Shown: positions 54,089-64,000 of the stretch, piece by piece | How positions within the stretch are numbered: the first letter of the stretch is position 1 | How the letters are laid out: the number at the start of each line of letters is the position of its first letter | Assembly: GCA_009746045.1 (NCBI GenBank) | Contig: RPFO01000079.1 | Location: 6,229,262-6,293,261, forward strand | Direction of reading: 5' to 3' | Length of the DNA stretch: 64,000 nucleotides | Source: Mesostigma viride | Lineage: Eukaryota > Streptophyta > Mesostigmatophyceae > Mesostigmatales > Mesostigmataceae | Translations under genes and position numbers: made by a program | Notes under the pieces: generated by a model | What the model was told of the DNA's origin: nothing | The model's database searches: none | What the model saw: the letters and a program-made list of their open reading frames with translations, nothing else

Positions 54089-56895
54089 CTAGTCACTGTC
54101 ACAGTCACTGCCACTGTCACAGTCCTCTCCACAGCAAACTGGGCAGAACCAGGCCCCTTTGGGCACGCTAGGCAGCAGGGGGATCGTGCAGCTCAGATGG
54201 AGGCCTCCTTCGCACCCGGATGAGCTGCACAGCAGGAAGGGGTCATCGTCGGGTGCGTCAGTCTTAGAGCAGCGCAAGCAAGGAATGTGGGCAGTGTCAC
54301 ACTCATCCTCATCACCCTCCCCCCCAGTGGCAGCCCCCACCCCCCCATAGAACACCGCCTTGCTGTATGGGTGCTGGCCACGCTGCTTGTCCTTCTTGCA
54401 ATTGGCATCATCCCAGTGGTGGCCACGCTTTGTGCTCTTGGCCTTTGCAGCCCTGGCCTTGAACTCTAGTAGCGTCCGTTTCACCACCTGCTTGCGCTCC
54501 CTCTTTTTCCTCAGCTCATCCAGCTGTGCAAGGGCAGCGGGGGAGGTTGTCTACACCCAGCTCCTGCGCCACCGTGCCAGGCCACCAGTCCTCCCCCTCA
54601 CGAGGCCCGCACGATCCCCACAGCACAAGAAGTTGGGTACAAGGTAGCAGGAAACCCCCGGCCTTGCCATTTGGCGTGCTCATCACCTGCATGCTGTGGT
54701 GGAACTCATTGATGTTGGAGCTAGAGTTGTGGCAGAGTCATGGGAGGATTTCTAATGAGGTGTACCTGTCCCACACCTCCTTCACTAGCCCCTGCACGTC
54801 CACCACCTCCTTGCCCCTCGTAGATGAACGGGGTAGCCAGTCCTCACAAGTCCCCCCCCACGGCGGCTTATTCTCATGCCGTGCATGCACACATGTACAG
54901 CACCACTGCTCTACCTGCACAGGGCCATCCTTCTGCAAGTTGTGGTTGGGCCACCTGTGGCAGTTGGAGTGATTGCCGTGGTAGTGCTCGCGTGCATTGG
55001 TCAGCGCCCCATGCGCAGCCAATCTGCCCCCTTGTGGTAGTTGGCACGCACACACGCATTGAAGCCACGCCGCATGTGGAAGATGTGGCTCTTCTCCCCT
55101 AACACCCCCTTGTGCTTTGACAGCCACTTCTTCTTGGTGTTCGCTAGTGCAGCAACGAGGTTGTTGGCAAGGTGATTGAGGTCGTGGTCCTTTATGGGGA
55201 CGCGACCTGCCGCGACTAGCACCTCATCCTGCTTGGCTTGCATGGGCCAGCCAAGCGGTGTCCCCATCCGACACCACAGCGCGCTGACGTGCAAAAGCTG
55301 CCCCTCTGGCTTGCTAGCAGGCACCACCTCCTCCTGAGTCCTCCTCCTCCTCCTCCTCCTCCTCCTCCTTCACCACCTGCCCCGTGTCGACCCCCGCGTG
55401 CAAGGACATTACGTCACGCAGCATGGCCACTGTCACCACACTCTCCATGGACTTGCTGCTGCCCTCATGGTCCTTGTAGCACACGTGCTCACTAGGAGCA
55501 AGGGGGTTGCCATTCTCATCCACCGGCACCTTGCCCTCCACAGTACTGCAGGAGGCACACCATTTGGAACTGACATGGTGGGCTATGACGAGCTTGCTGA
55601 GCTCATCATGAATGGCCAGTTGCTGCCCCTGTTGCGAATGGAATCCCTTGTTTGGCCATGAACCATCAATGCTGACGCGTGTGCCCTGCCTACCCTCCGC
55701 ATCCACAGGAAACCTGCCCTTCTCTTGCTCCCACGCCCTGACTGACAGTCTCACGGTTGCCCTCGATAAGACGGTGCAGGTGGTCATTGATGACCTTCTT
55801 CGCGTTGTCACATCGGCCTCCCATGCACGTGAACGCGGTGGGAAGGGCAGCCCTACTGAGCATGGTAAAAACACGGCAGAGCTCAGGGCGTACGTGTGAC
55901 AGAAAGGACACATGTGGCAAGTGCTAGGAGGGCACTAACCCCTGCACGCCCAGAGCCCAAGGGAGCAACCCCTCCGCCCGCTTGTGTTGGGCAAGCCATT
56001 TGCCATGGCTCCTTGCTCTCATCAGAGATGCAGTGGGGATTGCTGCAATAGACAATGACCTCAGGTGCTGCCTTGTGCTTGGGGGCAGGGTTCTCTGCCA
56101 CCTGAGTGCTAAGCTCAGCACAGCTTGGGCAGCGCAGCTTTGTGAAATGGCCGAGAAACATCTGTGTATCAACAATCATGCGCGGGTAGGAGAAAGCTCG
56201 TCCCTTGGAAACAGGGGGAGGAGAAGCCTTGGCCCTGCGAATGTGGCCCCAAGATTCTAGCGCCAAAGGCGACCATCGATATGCAGGGGCAGGTTGTCGT
56301 TTGCGCGGGCCACCGGTGCGCATACCTGTGCGAGGAGACTTCGGCGGGCTGCTCTTTGGAGAAAAAACGCGTCCACTAGTTGCCGGAGCACCCTCGCCAG
56401 CTGCAGGTCTCGCACGACCCTTCATTTCTGCTGCATTCTGCTTGCCCATTGCGTTGCCTTTTTTTTTTGCTGGATCTTTGGCCTCCCAACTTGCGGCACA
56501 TTCTTGCTGCCGAGCGGCCTCCCCCTCCCCCGGCGTCGTTTTTGAATGATTTTATTCGCAGTAAGAATGCCTCCGTGCTCTTGTGCGCGGCGATGGCGCT
56601 GACTGCATTTCCTAGCTGTAAGCCGAGCCCGTCCGACAAAAGCCTGCACGCCAAAAAAAATCAGGCGATAAAACTATCTGTCACCGGTTGCAATAAATCC
56701 GGTGTATTCGCCCCTAGGATCGGGAAAACGCTTCTTAACTATGCCCTCAAATTCGCCAGGCAGCCGCTGAGCAGTATTTCCTTCCCCGGCCCACCCCAGC
56801 TTGTCCGCAAAATTACGATAAGCAGCGTGACGCAACATGGCCATGTAGTTGGGTCCGGGTCGAGGGGGGGTGTATTTCTTGCCGGCTGGCTTCAT
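54089..56895 (-). pseudogene. Mutator-like transposase gene with AT-hook and PHD finger, decayed
   Basis: Minus-strand pieces line up as one protein. The N-terminal piece (MKPAGKKYTPPRPGPNYM, 56895) is followed by an intron-like gap with acceptor tggcgtgcag near 56650, then an AT-hook (KRRRGRGRPLGSKN, about 56525-56545). A Cys-rich region follows (KLRCPSCAEL, VYCSNPHC). The transposase core has RVSIDGSWPNKGFHSQQG, HHVSSKWCASCS, DHEGSSKSMES, then IKDHDLNHLANNLVAALANTKKKW and REHYHGNHSNCHRW. This is the pattern of the Mutator-like transposase domain (DG-W-RG, SK-C-C, GSS-ME, and terminal H-G-H-C). The last part (54089-54487) is a PHD finger, CLRCSKTD...CSSSGC...HLSC...FCPVCC. Frame changes near 56460 (an A10 run), 55740, 55015 and 54700 mark it as decayed unless some gaps are introns. 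No terminal repeats were identified. Confidence 0.72.
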
Positions 56896-57084
56896 CGTCT
56901 CAAGCTTCTCCCGCCTGAGTAAATCATCTAGATCATAGCCGGCATACTGCGTTCCATTTTGCCAAGCTCGCAGGAGCGCAATGCATTCATTTCCAGCTTG
57001 CGCTCAGCTCGCGTGACCGCCATCGCCCTTGCGTGCACTCGGACATCTCGCACCCACCAGTTTTCACTTCACGGCGGTACCGCG

Positions 57085-57172
57085 CGAATTTTTTTGGCGC
57101 CAAAAAATTCGGCGGGCGCACGTCCCCTTAATAAAGAGTCTGGTTACCCTGGAGTTCCACGGTTAATAGAAT
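57085..57172. repeat. Palindrome copy next to a PAT-family remnant
   Basis: 57085-57111 is the second copy of the palindrome at 2226 (one extra T). 57131-57172 (ataaagagtctggttaccct and ggagttccacggt) matches the B1/A2 junction of PAT-1 at 52928-52968. The same pair of signals therefore occurs at the start region of PAT-1 and here. Confidence 0.7.
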
Positions 57173-57649
57173 AGTAAATATAATAGTAACAAAAGATATT
57201 GAATAAAGAAAGAGGTCATTGCTGGGATATGGTGAGGCAGAGGCAATGTTGGAGTATGGGTCAGGAGTTCGATGTTTGAGCGCCCATGGTACCCGGCCGG
57301 CTCCCCACATGCTAGCTGAGCATGTGGCAAGTTAACGCCTGTTGGTACTTCAATCATGACGGTCCGTTTCATCAGCAAGTACATGATGTAAGCGTGAAGT
57401 TTAGAAGCCAGAAGACCTAACCAGCCACGCCATGAATTGGCTAAGGCAGCATCTCTTTAATAATACTCCTGGCCATGGTACGAATACTGGCTACTGCCGT
57501 ACCATACTTGTGAACCTGGCCTGCAAAGGTCACTCTTGTGAAACATCACAAGCCTTACATGGACAGCACCATGCAAGGACACTGCTGCTTTGATTTCGAC
57601 AATGACTGTCACTCCGAGCAAAGTGCCCAAGTCCTTCATCCAACAAGTC

Positions 57650-60600
57650 CTAGGCATCCAAATCCCCGCCACTCCCTGCATCGCCAATCCATGGGAAGCG
57701 GACACTGCCCGCATTGGCGAGGTTTGCGGCGCGGTTGCTGCCAAAGTCCCGCTTGTTCGCCGCCCAGGCGATCCGACTGCCAAACTGGTGTGCAGGACAT
57801 ATGCATTCAGTCAGGCAGCATGGGCATTAGAAACAAGCGCGAGTCGAAAGGCTATATGGCAACAGAAAAATTAGGCTACATCGCAATAGACGCATTCTCT
57901 CTATGCTTTACATACACACACGTAATGGACCGGGGGAACATCTGCTTGTCCCAACCAGGCAATTAGCCCGGGAAAAGTCTAAGAAAAAAACATGTACCAG
58001 CAGAGCATCAGCAACGATAAGTATTACTAGCAGCTCCCGTGATCTCTCCCGCCCATGCACAGCTACTGCATTTGAATATCTTGCACCAGCACCTGCACAC
58101 ACTCCACTTCGCAGGGCCAAGGAACGGTACCACGATGGCTGAAGTAAAGTGGCCGCAGCCAGGTTCATGGGTGCACATGATTATTCGTTATTGGTTATTG
58201 GTTATTGACTATTGGCTATTGGCTATTGGCTAAATTGGCTATTGGCTATTGGCTATTGTCATTGGCTATTGGCTATTGGCTATTGGCTATTGGCTATTGG
58301 CTATTGGCTATTGGCTATTGGCTATTGGCTATTGGCTACTGGCTACTGGCTATTGGCTATTGGCTATTGGCTATTGGCTATTGGCTATTGGCTCGTCTCA
58401 ACCCCTCAAAATTGTAGGCATGGTGAGCTCTACCTACTGAGGCAGACCACCTGCTAGCAAAGGGCCAGAGAAGCCAAATGATTGTCAGGCCCTAAACAGT
58501 TTGTGAGCAACTGCAGCAACAGCAGTAGACGAATCAATACCAGGATCCACCCTGGCAGCCACTCCCTGAGGACTGTAGCTAATAATGCTCTTCTTGCAGG
58601 CATAAGTGGGTGTAGTGAATCGATGTCCCCGCAGTCATAGTAGTAGTATATTACTATGCCACTATAATACAAAAAAAAATTGCGAATTCGAAACTAGTTC
58701 ACTTAAGCTCAAGAAGGGCGAATCCAAGGCTTCATTGTATGCCACAGTAATACCACGTTTCTATGCCATTACAAACTACACTACTATTTCACTATGTACT
58801 GGTTCACAACAAGCTCTGGAGGGTTGTAATCCAAAGCTTCGCTGTATGTCATAATCGTGCACCCCAGGTCCCGGCGAATTCACTGCGGGTGACTATTTCC
58901 CCCCCAAAACGAATAACACGACATCAACGCACAACTCCTGGGCGTTGATAATTGTGTTGGCACCCTTTTGGATAACCACCAGCAAGTACAGTACACTACG
59001 CACACTATAGCTTCGCAAAGTAACCCTTACATCCGGTTTTATTGCAAGGAAATCCACGGCACAGCGGCCAGCCACGCTGGCTGGTCTTTTTCCAACCTTC
59101 AGCACCCGCAACACGCTGTGCAGGCAGAGACGCAAGCGCGTACCTGAATCGCTCGCTTAGGCAACGTGGCGGCGTTGGACAGGCCCAGCCTCTTGGCAAT
59201 CTGCGCCACCACCCAGCCACGTAGCCAGCAAAGAGACGATCCACATCGTCCATGTAAGCGCACACACCAAACACTGGGCAGTTACTTTCTGCTGCAGGTA
59301 GCCTTCCCCTCCCCCCCTCAATTCCTCTCCTCCCATCCATTTCTTCCCTTCCCTTTCCCCTTCCTCCGTCTCTCACGACCAAGTCATTGACACACAAGCG
59401 CATCGCCCTGGATGGTTCATCACGCCGGTCCACACCGGCGATGTGTCCAGAAACTCGGCACATCTGTGACCCATTCACAAAACCAGCCGCTCTCGTCTTC
59501 CGCACGGCAGCTGGCATCCACAGTGATACATCATACGCAACACGCTGTCATTCGCGGCCGTTGTGCATGGTGTATAATGCGCTAGATACGGTGTATGATT
59601 TATCACAGGGTATCCGCGCGATTATCTTATAGTGAAAACGGCAAGGAGAACAGCCACGTGCCAAAACGGCAAGGAGAACAGCCACGTGCCAAAACGGCGA
59701 GGAGAACAGCCACGTGCCTGCCGGATGATCCGTTTCTCCCCGTGGCCCGGCGGCAGGCGGGGGTCGGCGATCACCCACAGCGGCAGGTCGAGAAATGCCG
59801 ACATGACGGGCTCCGCCAGGAAGGGGAAGCGCGCCTGAAGTGACAAGAAACAGCACCCGCACGCGCACAACATACACACAACACACACATCACACCCAAC
59901 ACACGCAACACACACATAGCACACACGCACACACATACACACACATACACACACACACAAACACGCACACCCAAGCAAAAGGCACCTACAAAGCATTAAG
60001 AACGAGGGTAAGGGAATACACCGGATCAGCATCACCCAAGGAATGCGCCCGTTCTGCTGTACGAGGAATGCTCCCTTTCTGCTATCTCCTGATTTTCTAC
60101 CCAAAAGAATCATCCATGGAAGTTGGTTGGGAAGGAGCAGTGAATGATATGGTCAACGAAAGTTGCCCGCGGTGCCCCCTTTGGTACAGGAGAAGCTCAC
60201 GTTTCGACGGATGCTCCCCAGCCACGATGAGGCTCTGCAACCCTTTCGTCCGCCCTCTCAGAAACAAACGGAAGCAGTGAAATCGTGTCGTTGGACACGT
60301 GCATACCAAAAGGAAAAGTGGAGGGCGGCATGAACGAGTGGCAAATTTGTTGGATGGCCAGGATCAAGTGGATTCGATTTAAATGGACTCAACATGGACT
60401 TGGTGAGCTATGCTCATTATATGCAAAGCAAAGCAAGGACAGATATGAACATAAAATTGACCTATGCAATTGATCACGCACATCTCTTGCCCGCATCATG
60501 ACTCGCACGATCGCATGGGCAAGCAAACGTATCCCCCATCCCCCATCCCCCATCCCCCATCCCCCATCCCCCATCCCCCATCCCCCATCCCCCATCCCCC

Positions 60601-62070
60601 ATCCCCCATCCCCCATCCCCCATCCCCCATCCCCCATCCCCATCCCCCATCCCCCATCCCCATCCGCCATCCGCCATCCGCCATCCGCCATCCGCCATCC
60701 GCCATCCCCCATCCCCCATCCCCCATCCCCCATCCCCATCCCCCATCCCCCATCCCCATCCCCCATCCCCCATCCCCCATCCCCCATCCCCCATCCCCCA
60801 TCCCCATCCCCCATCCCCCATCCCCATCCCCCATCCCCCATCCCCCATCCCCCATCCCCATCCCCCATCCCCCATCCCCATCCCCCATCCCCCATCCCCA
60901 TCCCCCATCCCCCATCCCATCCAGCATCCAGCATCCACCATCCCCATCCCCCATCCGCCATCCGCCATCCGCCATCCGCCATCCGCCATCCACCATCCAC
61001 CATCCACCATCCACCATCCGCCATCCGCCATCCACCATCCACCATTCACCATCCACCATCCCCCATCCCCCATCCCCATCCCCCATCCCCCATCCCCCAT
61101 CCCCATCCCCCATCCCCCATCCCCCATCCCCATCCCCATCCCCCATCCCCCATCCACCATCCCCCATCCCCATCCCCCATCCCCCATCCCCCATCCGCCA
61201 TCCGCCATCCACCATCCACCATCCACCATCCACCATCCACCATCCACCATCCACCATCCACCATCCACCATCCACCATCCACCATCCACCATCCACCATC
61301 CACCATCCACCATCCCCATCCCCCATCCCCCATCCCCCATCCCCATCCCCCATCCCCCATCCCCATCCCCATCCCCCATCCCCCATCCCCCATCCCCCAT
61401 CCCCCATCCACCATCCACCACCCACCATCCACCATCCACCACCCACCATGGTCCGACTGCGTCATGCCCTTGGACACAGCACACACCGCGCGGTGCTCGA
61501 CACAGCTGCCAGCACAGCCCTGTTCTACCTTCTCTTCCTTCTGGTCACGATGAACATGCTCTTCCTTCTGGTCACGATGAACGTCCTCTTTCTTCTGGTC
61601 ACGATGAACGTCCTCTTTCTTCTGGTCACGATGAATGTCCTCTTCCTACTGGTCACAGGGGATGGAACCAACTGCCACGAAAGCACCTGGGTGACAGGCG
61701 GGGAGCCAGCCCAAGGCCAACAGGCCACAAGCAAGCAGGGCCCGGTTCTGCAAAGTCCAGACGCCAGGTTTGCATACGCTCACCTAATTGAGGCAAGCGG
61801 TTGGGCCGTCATGGCCAGGGGGCGGGCACTCAGCTCAGAGTGCCCCGCTCATAGCGCCCAGCCCAGAGTGCCCAGCTGGATGTCTCACCTCCCGGCCAAG
61901 GTCGGCGATGATTCTGTCGTCGCGGCCCAGGTTGCGGCGCCAGAGGCGGCCGACATCGAGTTGAAGCTCCTCGTACAGGCCGGGCCAGCTGGCGCGGGCA
62001 AGTGCCAGCATGGCAAGAGGCAAGAGGTGCGGGTGCCAGTACACAAGAGGGGGCGAGCGGTGCGGGTGTT

Positions 62071-62108
<38 letters not shown>

Positions 62109-63588
62109 AAGAGGGCGAGCCGTGCGGGTGCCCGTACAGGGAGCGAGGGGGCAAGCACAACCGCACAGCCACGCATGCAGGCGCAGACAGAGCACCAACA
62201 TACTGGGTCTCTCAGCAAGCTCGTGTCGGGACAGCAAGCTCATGGTTTTGTCGGGGATGCGGCAGCAAAGGCAGGCATCGTGTGAGGTTTTGTCGGGGAT
62301 GCAGCCCTGGGCGTCCCGGCGAGAGAACAGACACAAGCTCTCGAGAGAACAGACACAAGCTCTGGAGAGAACAGACACAAGCTCTCGCTTCTCAACTTAG
62401 GACAGAGAAAGCTGTCTGTAAACTGAGATAAAGAGCTGCGATGAAAACGCCCTCCGAGCGAGGTGGAGAAGTCACTCTTGGCAACCGGTGCTAAGTAAGA
62501 GGAGTTCAGTACACATGAAGAGGGGGGGTACAAGGAGTTCAGTACACATGAAGAGGGGGAGTACAAGGAGTACAGTACACATGAAGAGGGGGAGTACAAG
62601 GAGTACAGTACACATGAAGAGGGGGGGTACAAGGAGTACAGTACACATGAAGATGGGGAGTACAAGGAGTACAGTACACATGAAGAGGGGGGGTACAAGG
62701 AGTACAGTACACATGAAGAGGGGGGGTAGAAGGAGTACAGTACACATGAAGATGGGGAGTACAAGGAGTACAGTACACATGAAGAGGGGCTGTTGGCGTT
62801 GTTGTGTTCCACCGCGCCACAGGCGCTTGGCCTCAGGGGCACAACCACAACGGGTGGGAACTCAGGGGGGGCCACCCTCCAGGGACCGTGGGTCACCTCG
62901 GTGCGCGGAGACATTTGCCTGGAAGCTGAAGGCTGCAGGTGCAAGCACAAGAGTAGGGGGAGAGGCAAGCTGCCGGAAGCACAGGCTCTTGCGTTGTCAC
63001 CAAATTAATGCTTGCGTTTGTCCTACCGAATCGAAAGCCTCGCGAAGCAGTTCTTGACGTCTGAGGTCTCATCCTGCTGGCAGCAATGACAGACAGCGGA
63101 GCTTTGATAGACAAACTGACGCATTGCATGTAAAAATGATGAAATATAAAAGTACTATGTCAGACGTGGCCGCCAGCAGGATGAGGTACAAGTGAGCTGT
63201 GATAAACACACACACATAACAGATTTGATTAATCATCACGTGACTGCGTCACGTGGGTGCCAATACAAAGTAGAGGAACCTTCAACCCCTGTACACAATG
63301 AGAAGGAGGGAGGGGACCCTAGCTTCTCTCGCTGCCACCAGTCGGTGGACAGGCCACAGAGCGCTCTATCCACAGCACCGGGCCGGGACATAACAGATAA
63401 ACAAAATGAAATGCTTACAGTATAGTGAAATATAAACAGTATAATAAACATGAAAAGGAAACACTGTCGCTGGCAGGGATGCCACGCACCCTCGTTCCCG
63501 GAACTTGGTGCGATGCCTCCCGTATCCCGCGCACTGTTCGTCGACGCCACTTCCAACGATGACGACGCGGGCAGGCGAGCGGTACCAC
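57650..63588 (-). CDS. ASNSD1: ASNSD1-like asparagine-synthetase-domain protein, five 3' exons
   Basis: Five minus-strand exons were assembled by homology and splice sites: A 63588-63490 ([19 protein letters not shown]), B 61988-61889 ([19 protein letters not shown]), C 59834-59718 ([20 protein letters not shown] ... [10 protein letters not shown]), D 59200-59144 ([19 protein letters not shown]), E 57784-57650 ([11 protein letters not shown] ... stop TAG). Phases fit at every joint (lengths 99, 100, 117, 57, 135). The protein is the C-terminal asparagine-synthetase-like domain, with the SG(S/I)GADEQ-type and GRDDR motifs and the LPKRA-QFGSRIA end. ASNSD1 is widespread in plants, algae and animals; its exact reaction is not settled. 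Introns A-B, B-C and D-E carry long tandem repeats. Intron C-D has a GC donor. Earlier exons lie beyond the window or in unread sequence past 63590. Confidence 0.87.
58187..58393. repeat. Heptanucleotide repeat (CTATTGG)n in ASNSD1 intron D-E
   Basis: About 28 copies of ctattgg with a few variants (ctactgg). Open frames reading YWLLAIG in all phases are artefacts of the 7-base period. Confidence 0.95.
59641..59720. repeat. 28-bp repeat x3 at the 5' end of ASNSD1 intron C-D
   Basis: gcaaggagaacagccacgtg units start at 59641, 59669 and 59697. On the minus strand each contains GGCACGTGGC, so the GC donor context (CAG|GCACGT) at the exon border is followed by two look-alikes. Confidence 0.9.
59868..59985. 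repeat. (CA)n-rich microsatellite in ASNSD1 intron B-C
   Basis: Imperfect acac/cacaca runs broken by a few other bases. Confidence 0.9.
60531..61447. repeat. Heptanucleotide satellite (CCATCCC)n, about 920 bp, in ASNSD1 intron B-C
   Basis: About 135 units of catcccc with blocks of the variants catccgc and catccac in runs, plus scattered 6-base units. Long PSPIPH- or GWGMGD-type open frames on both strands are artefacts. Runs of the same variant show local duplication of several units at a time. Confidence 0.95.
61541..61660. repeat. 27-bp tandem repeat, about 4.5 copies
   Basis: ctggtcacgatgaacgtcct units start at 61541, 61568, 61595, 61622 and 61649. It lies in intron B-C of the ASNSD1-like gene, 230 bases from exon B. 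Confidence 0.9.
62073..62106. repeat. (CA)17 microsatellite in ASNSD1 intron A-B
   Basis: A pure CA run about 85 bases upstream (in gene sense) of exon B. On the sense strand it reads GT/TG. Confidence 0.95.
62321..62390. repeat. 22-bp tandem repeat x3
   Basis: gagagaacagacacaagctc starts at 62321, 62343 and 62365, within intron A-B. Confidence 0.88.
62506..62790. repeat. 33-bp minisatellite, about nine copies
   Basis: acacatgaag starts at 62511, 62544, 62577 and 62610 and continues at 33-base steps. The units alternate aagaggggg and aagatgggg. Because 33 is divisible by three, long repeat-derived frames exist on both strands; it lies in intron A-B. Confidence 0.93.
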
Positions 63589-64000
63589 CTGGGGGGGGGC
63601 GCGGGGTGGGGGGCGGTAGGTCCATGTGTTTGGAGCACATGGCAGCACGATTGTGCGTGGATGACAGTGCGCGATGAGAGTTTCACAATTCACAAGGTCT
63701 CGGGGAGCGAACCCTTATGTGTGTACGCACACGCGCGTGTGAGTGGGTGAGCGTGTGAGTGTGCGTGCATGTGGGTGGGTGGGTGGGTGGGTGGGTGGGT
63801 GGGTGGGTGGGTGGGTGGGTGGGTGGGTGGGTGGGTGGGTGGGTGGGTGGGTGGGTGGGTGGGTGGGTGGGTGGGTGGGTGTGGGGTGGGGTGGGGTGGG
63901 GTGGGGTGGGGTGGGGTGGGGTGGGGTGGGGTGGGTGGGGTGGGGTGGGGTGGGGTGGGGTGGGGTGGGGTGGGGTGGGGTGGGTGGGGTGGGGTGGGGT
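63589..64000. repeat. Intronic end region with (GGGT)n and (GGGGT)n G-rich repeat
   Basis: From 63589 to about 63770 no further ASNSD1 exon could be identified. A polypyrimidine tract (on the minus strand, a run of C before cag at 63589) is the acceptor of exon A. From 63771 to the window end there are about 28 GGGT units, then about 24 GGGGT units with two 4-base slips. The G-rich strand can form G-quadruplexes. Confidence 0.93.

Noticed and set aside
60464-62431. 655-codon open frame on the plus strand and 336-codon frame on the minus strand
   Set aside because: Almost all of it is the (CCATCCC)n satellite and 27-bp repeat, opposite to and between exons of the ASNSD1-like gene.
62506-62790. 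Regular 33-bp repeats resembling a CRISPR array
   Set aside because: The units are contiguous with no unique spacers, and the context is an intron of a eukaryotic gene; it is a minisatellite.

Overview
The window is eukaryotic nuclear DNA: spliced coding exons, non-LTR and LTR retrotransposons, tyrosine-recombinase retrotransposons, several DNA-transposon classes and very long simple-sequence tracts. The mix (a PAT/Kangaroo-like element, a copia-like element, an R2-type endonuclease LINE, a plant-type ASNSD1 gene) fits a green alga. The species cannot be read from the sequence; a repeat-rich chlorophyte or prasinophyte is only a guess. No bacterial operon, rRNA or complete tRNA gene was seen.

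From about 2.5 to 53.6 kb the window is one nested transposon stack whose joints can be read to the base. The oldest layer is a plus-strand PAT/Ngaro-like retrotransposon (PAT-1: gag, RT, RNase H, tyrosine recombinase, split direct repeats B1-A2-B2). It is cut into four pieces by (1) a CACTA-like element, 4767-12299; (2) a TIR element, 12877-18553, which carries a 184-bp tandem repeat that is itself cut by a LINE; and (3) a minus-strand LTR retrotransposon (LTR-A), 18969-51400. LTR-A is cut in turn by a Tc1/mariner-like TIR element (24032-29036), a plus-strand copia-like element (Copia-B, 29216-37813), a foldback element (38693-39179) and a hAT-like element (40098-50545). Copia-B holds a further 1.8-kb TIR insertion. 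The hAT-like element holds a second PAT copy, two LINE copies at one duplicated target site and a TTAA-flanked piggyBac-like element. At five joints, removing the insertion and one target-site copy rejoins the host sequence or reading frame exactly, so the order of insertion is well supported.

Both copia-like elements (LTR-A and Copia-B) show two unusual features. The aspartic-protease motif lies between integrase and reverse transcriptase instead of before integrase, and an in-frame UGA separates gag from pol (UGA-CUA-G in Copia-B, UGA-CUG in LTR-A).

The right flank (54-64 kb) holds a decayed minus-strand Mutator-like transposase gene with AT-hook and PHD finger (54.1-56.9 kb), then the 3' part of a host gene. 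Five minus-strand exons (57650-63588) encode the C-terminal domain of an ASNSD1-like asparagine-synthetase-domain protein. Exon phases match at all four introns; one intron is GC-AG, and the introns are packed with micro- and minisatellites. The gene runs off the right edge through a G-rich repeat.
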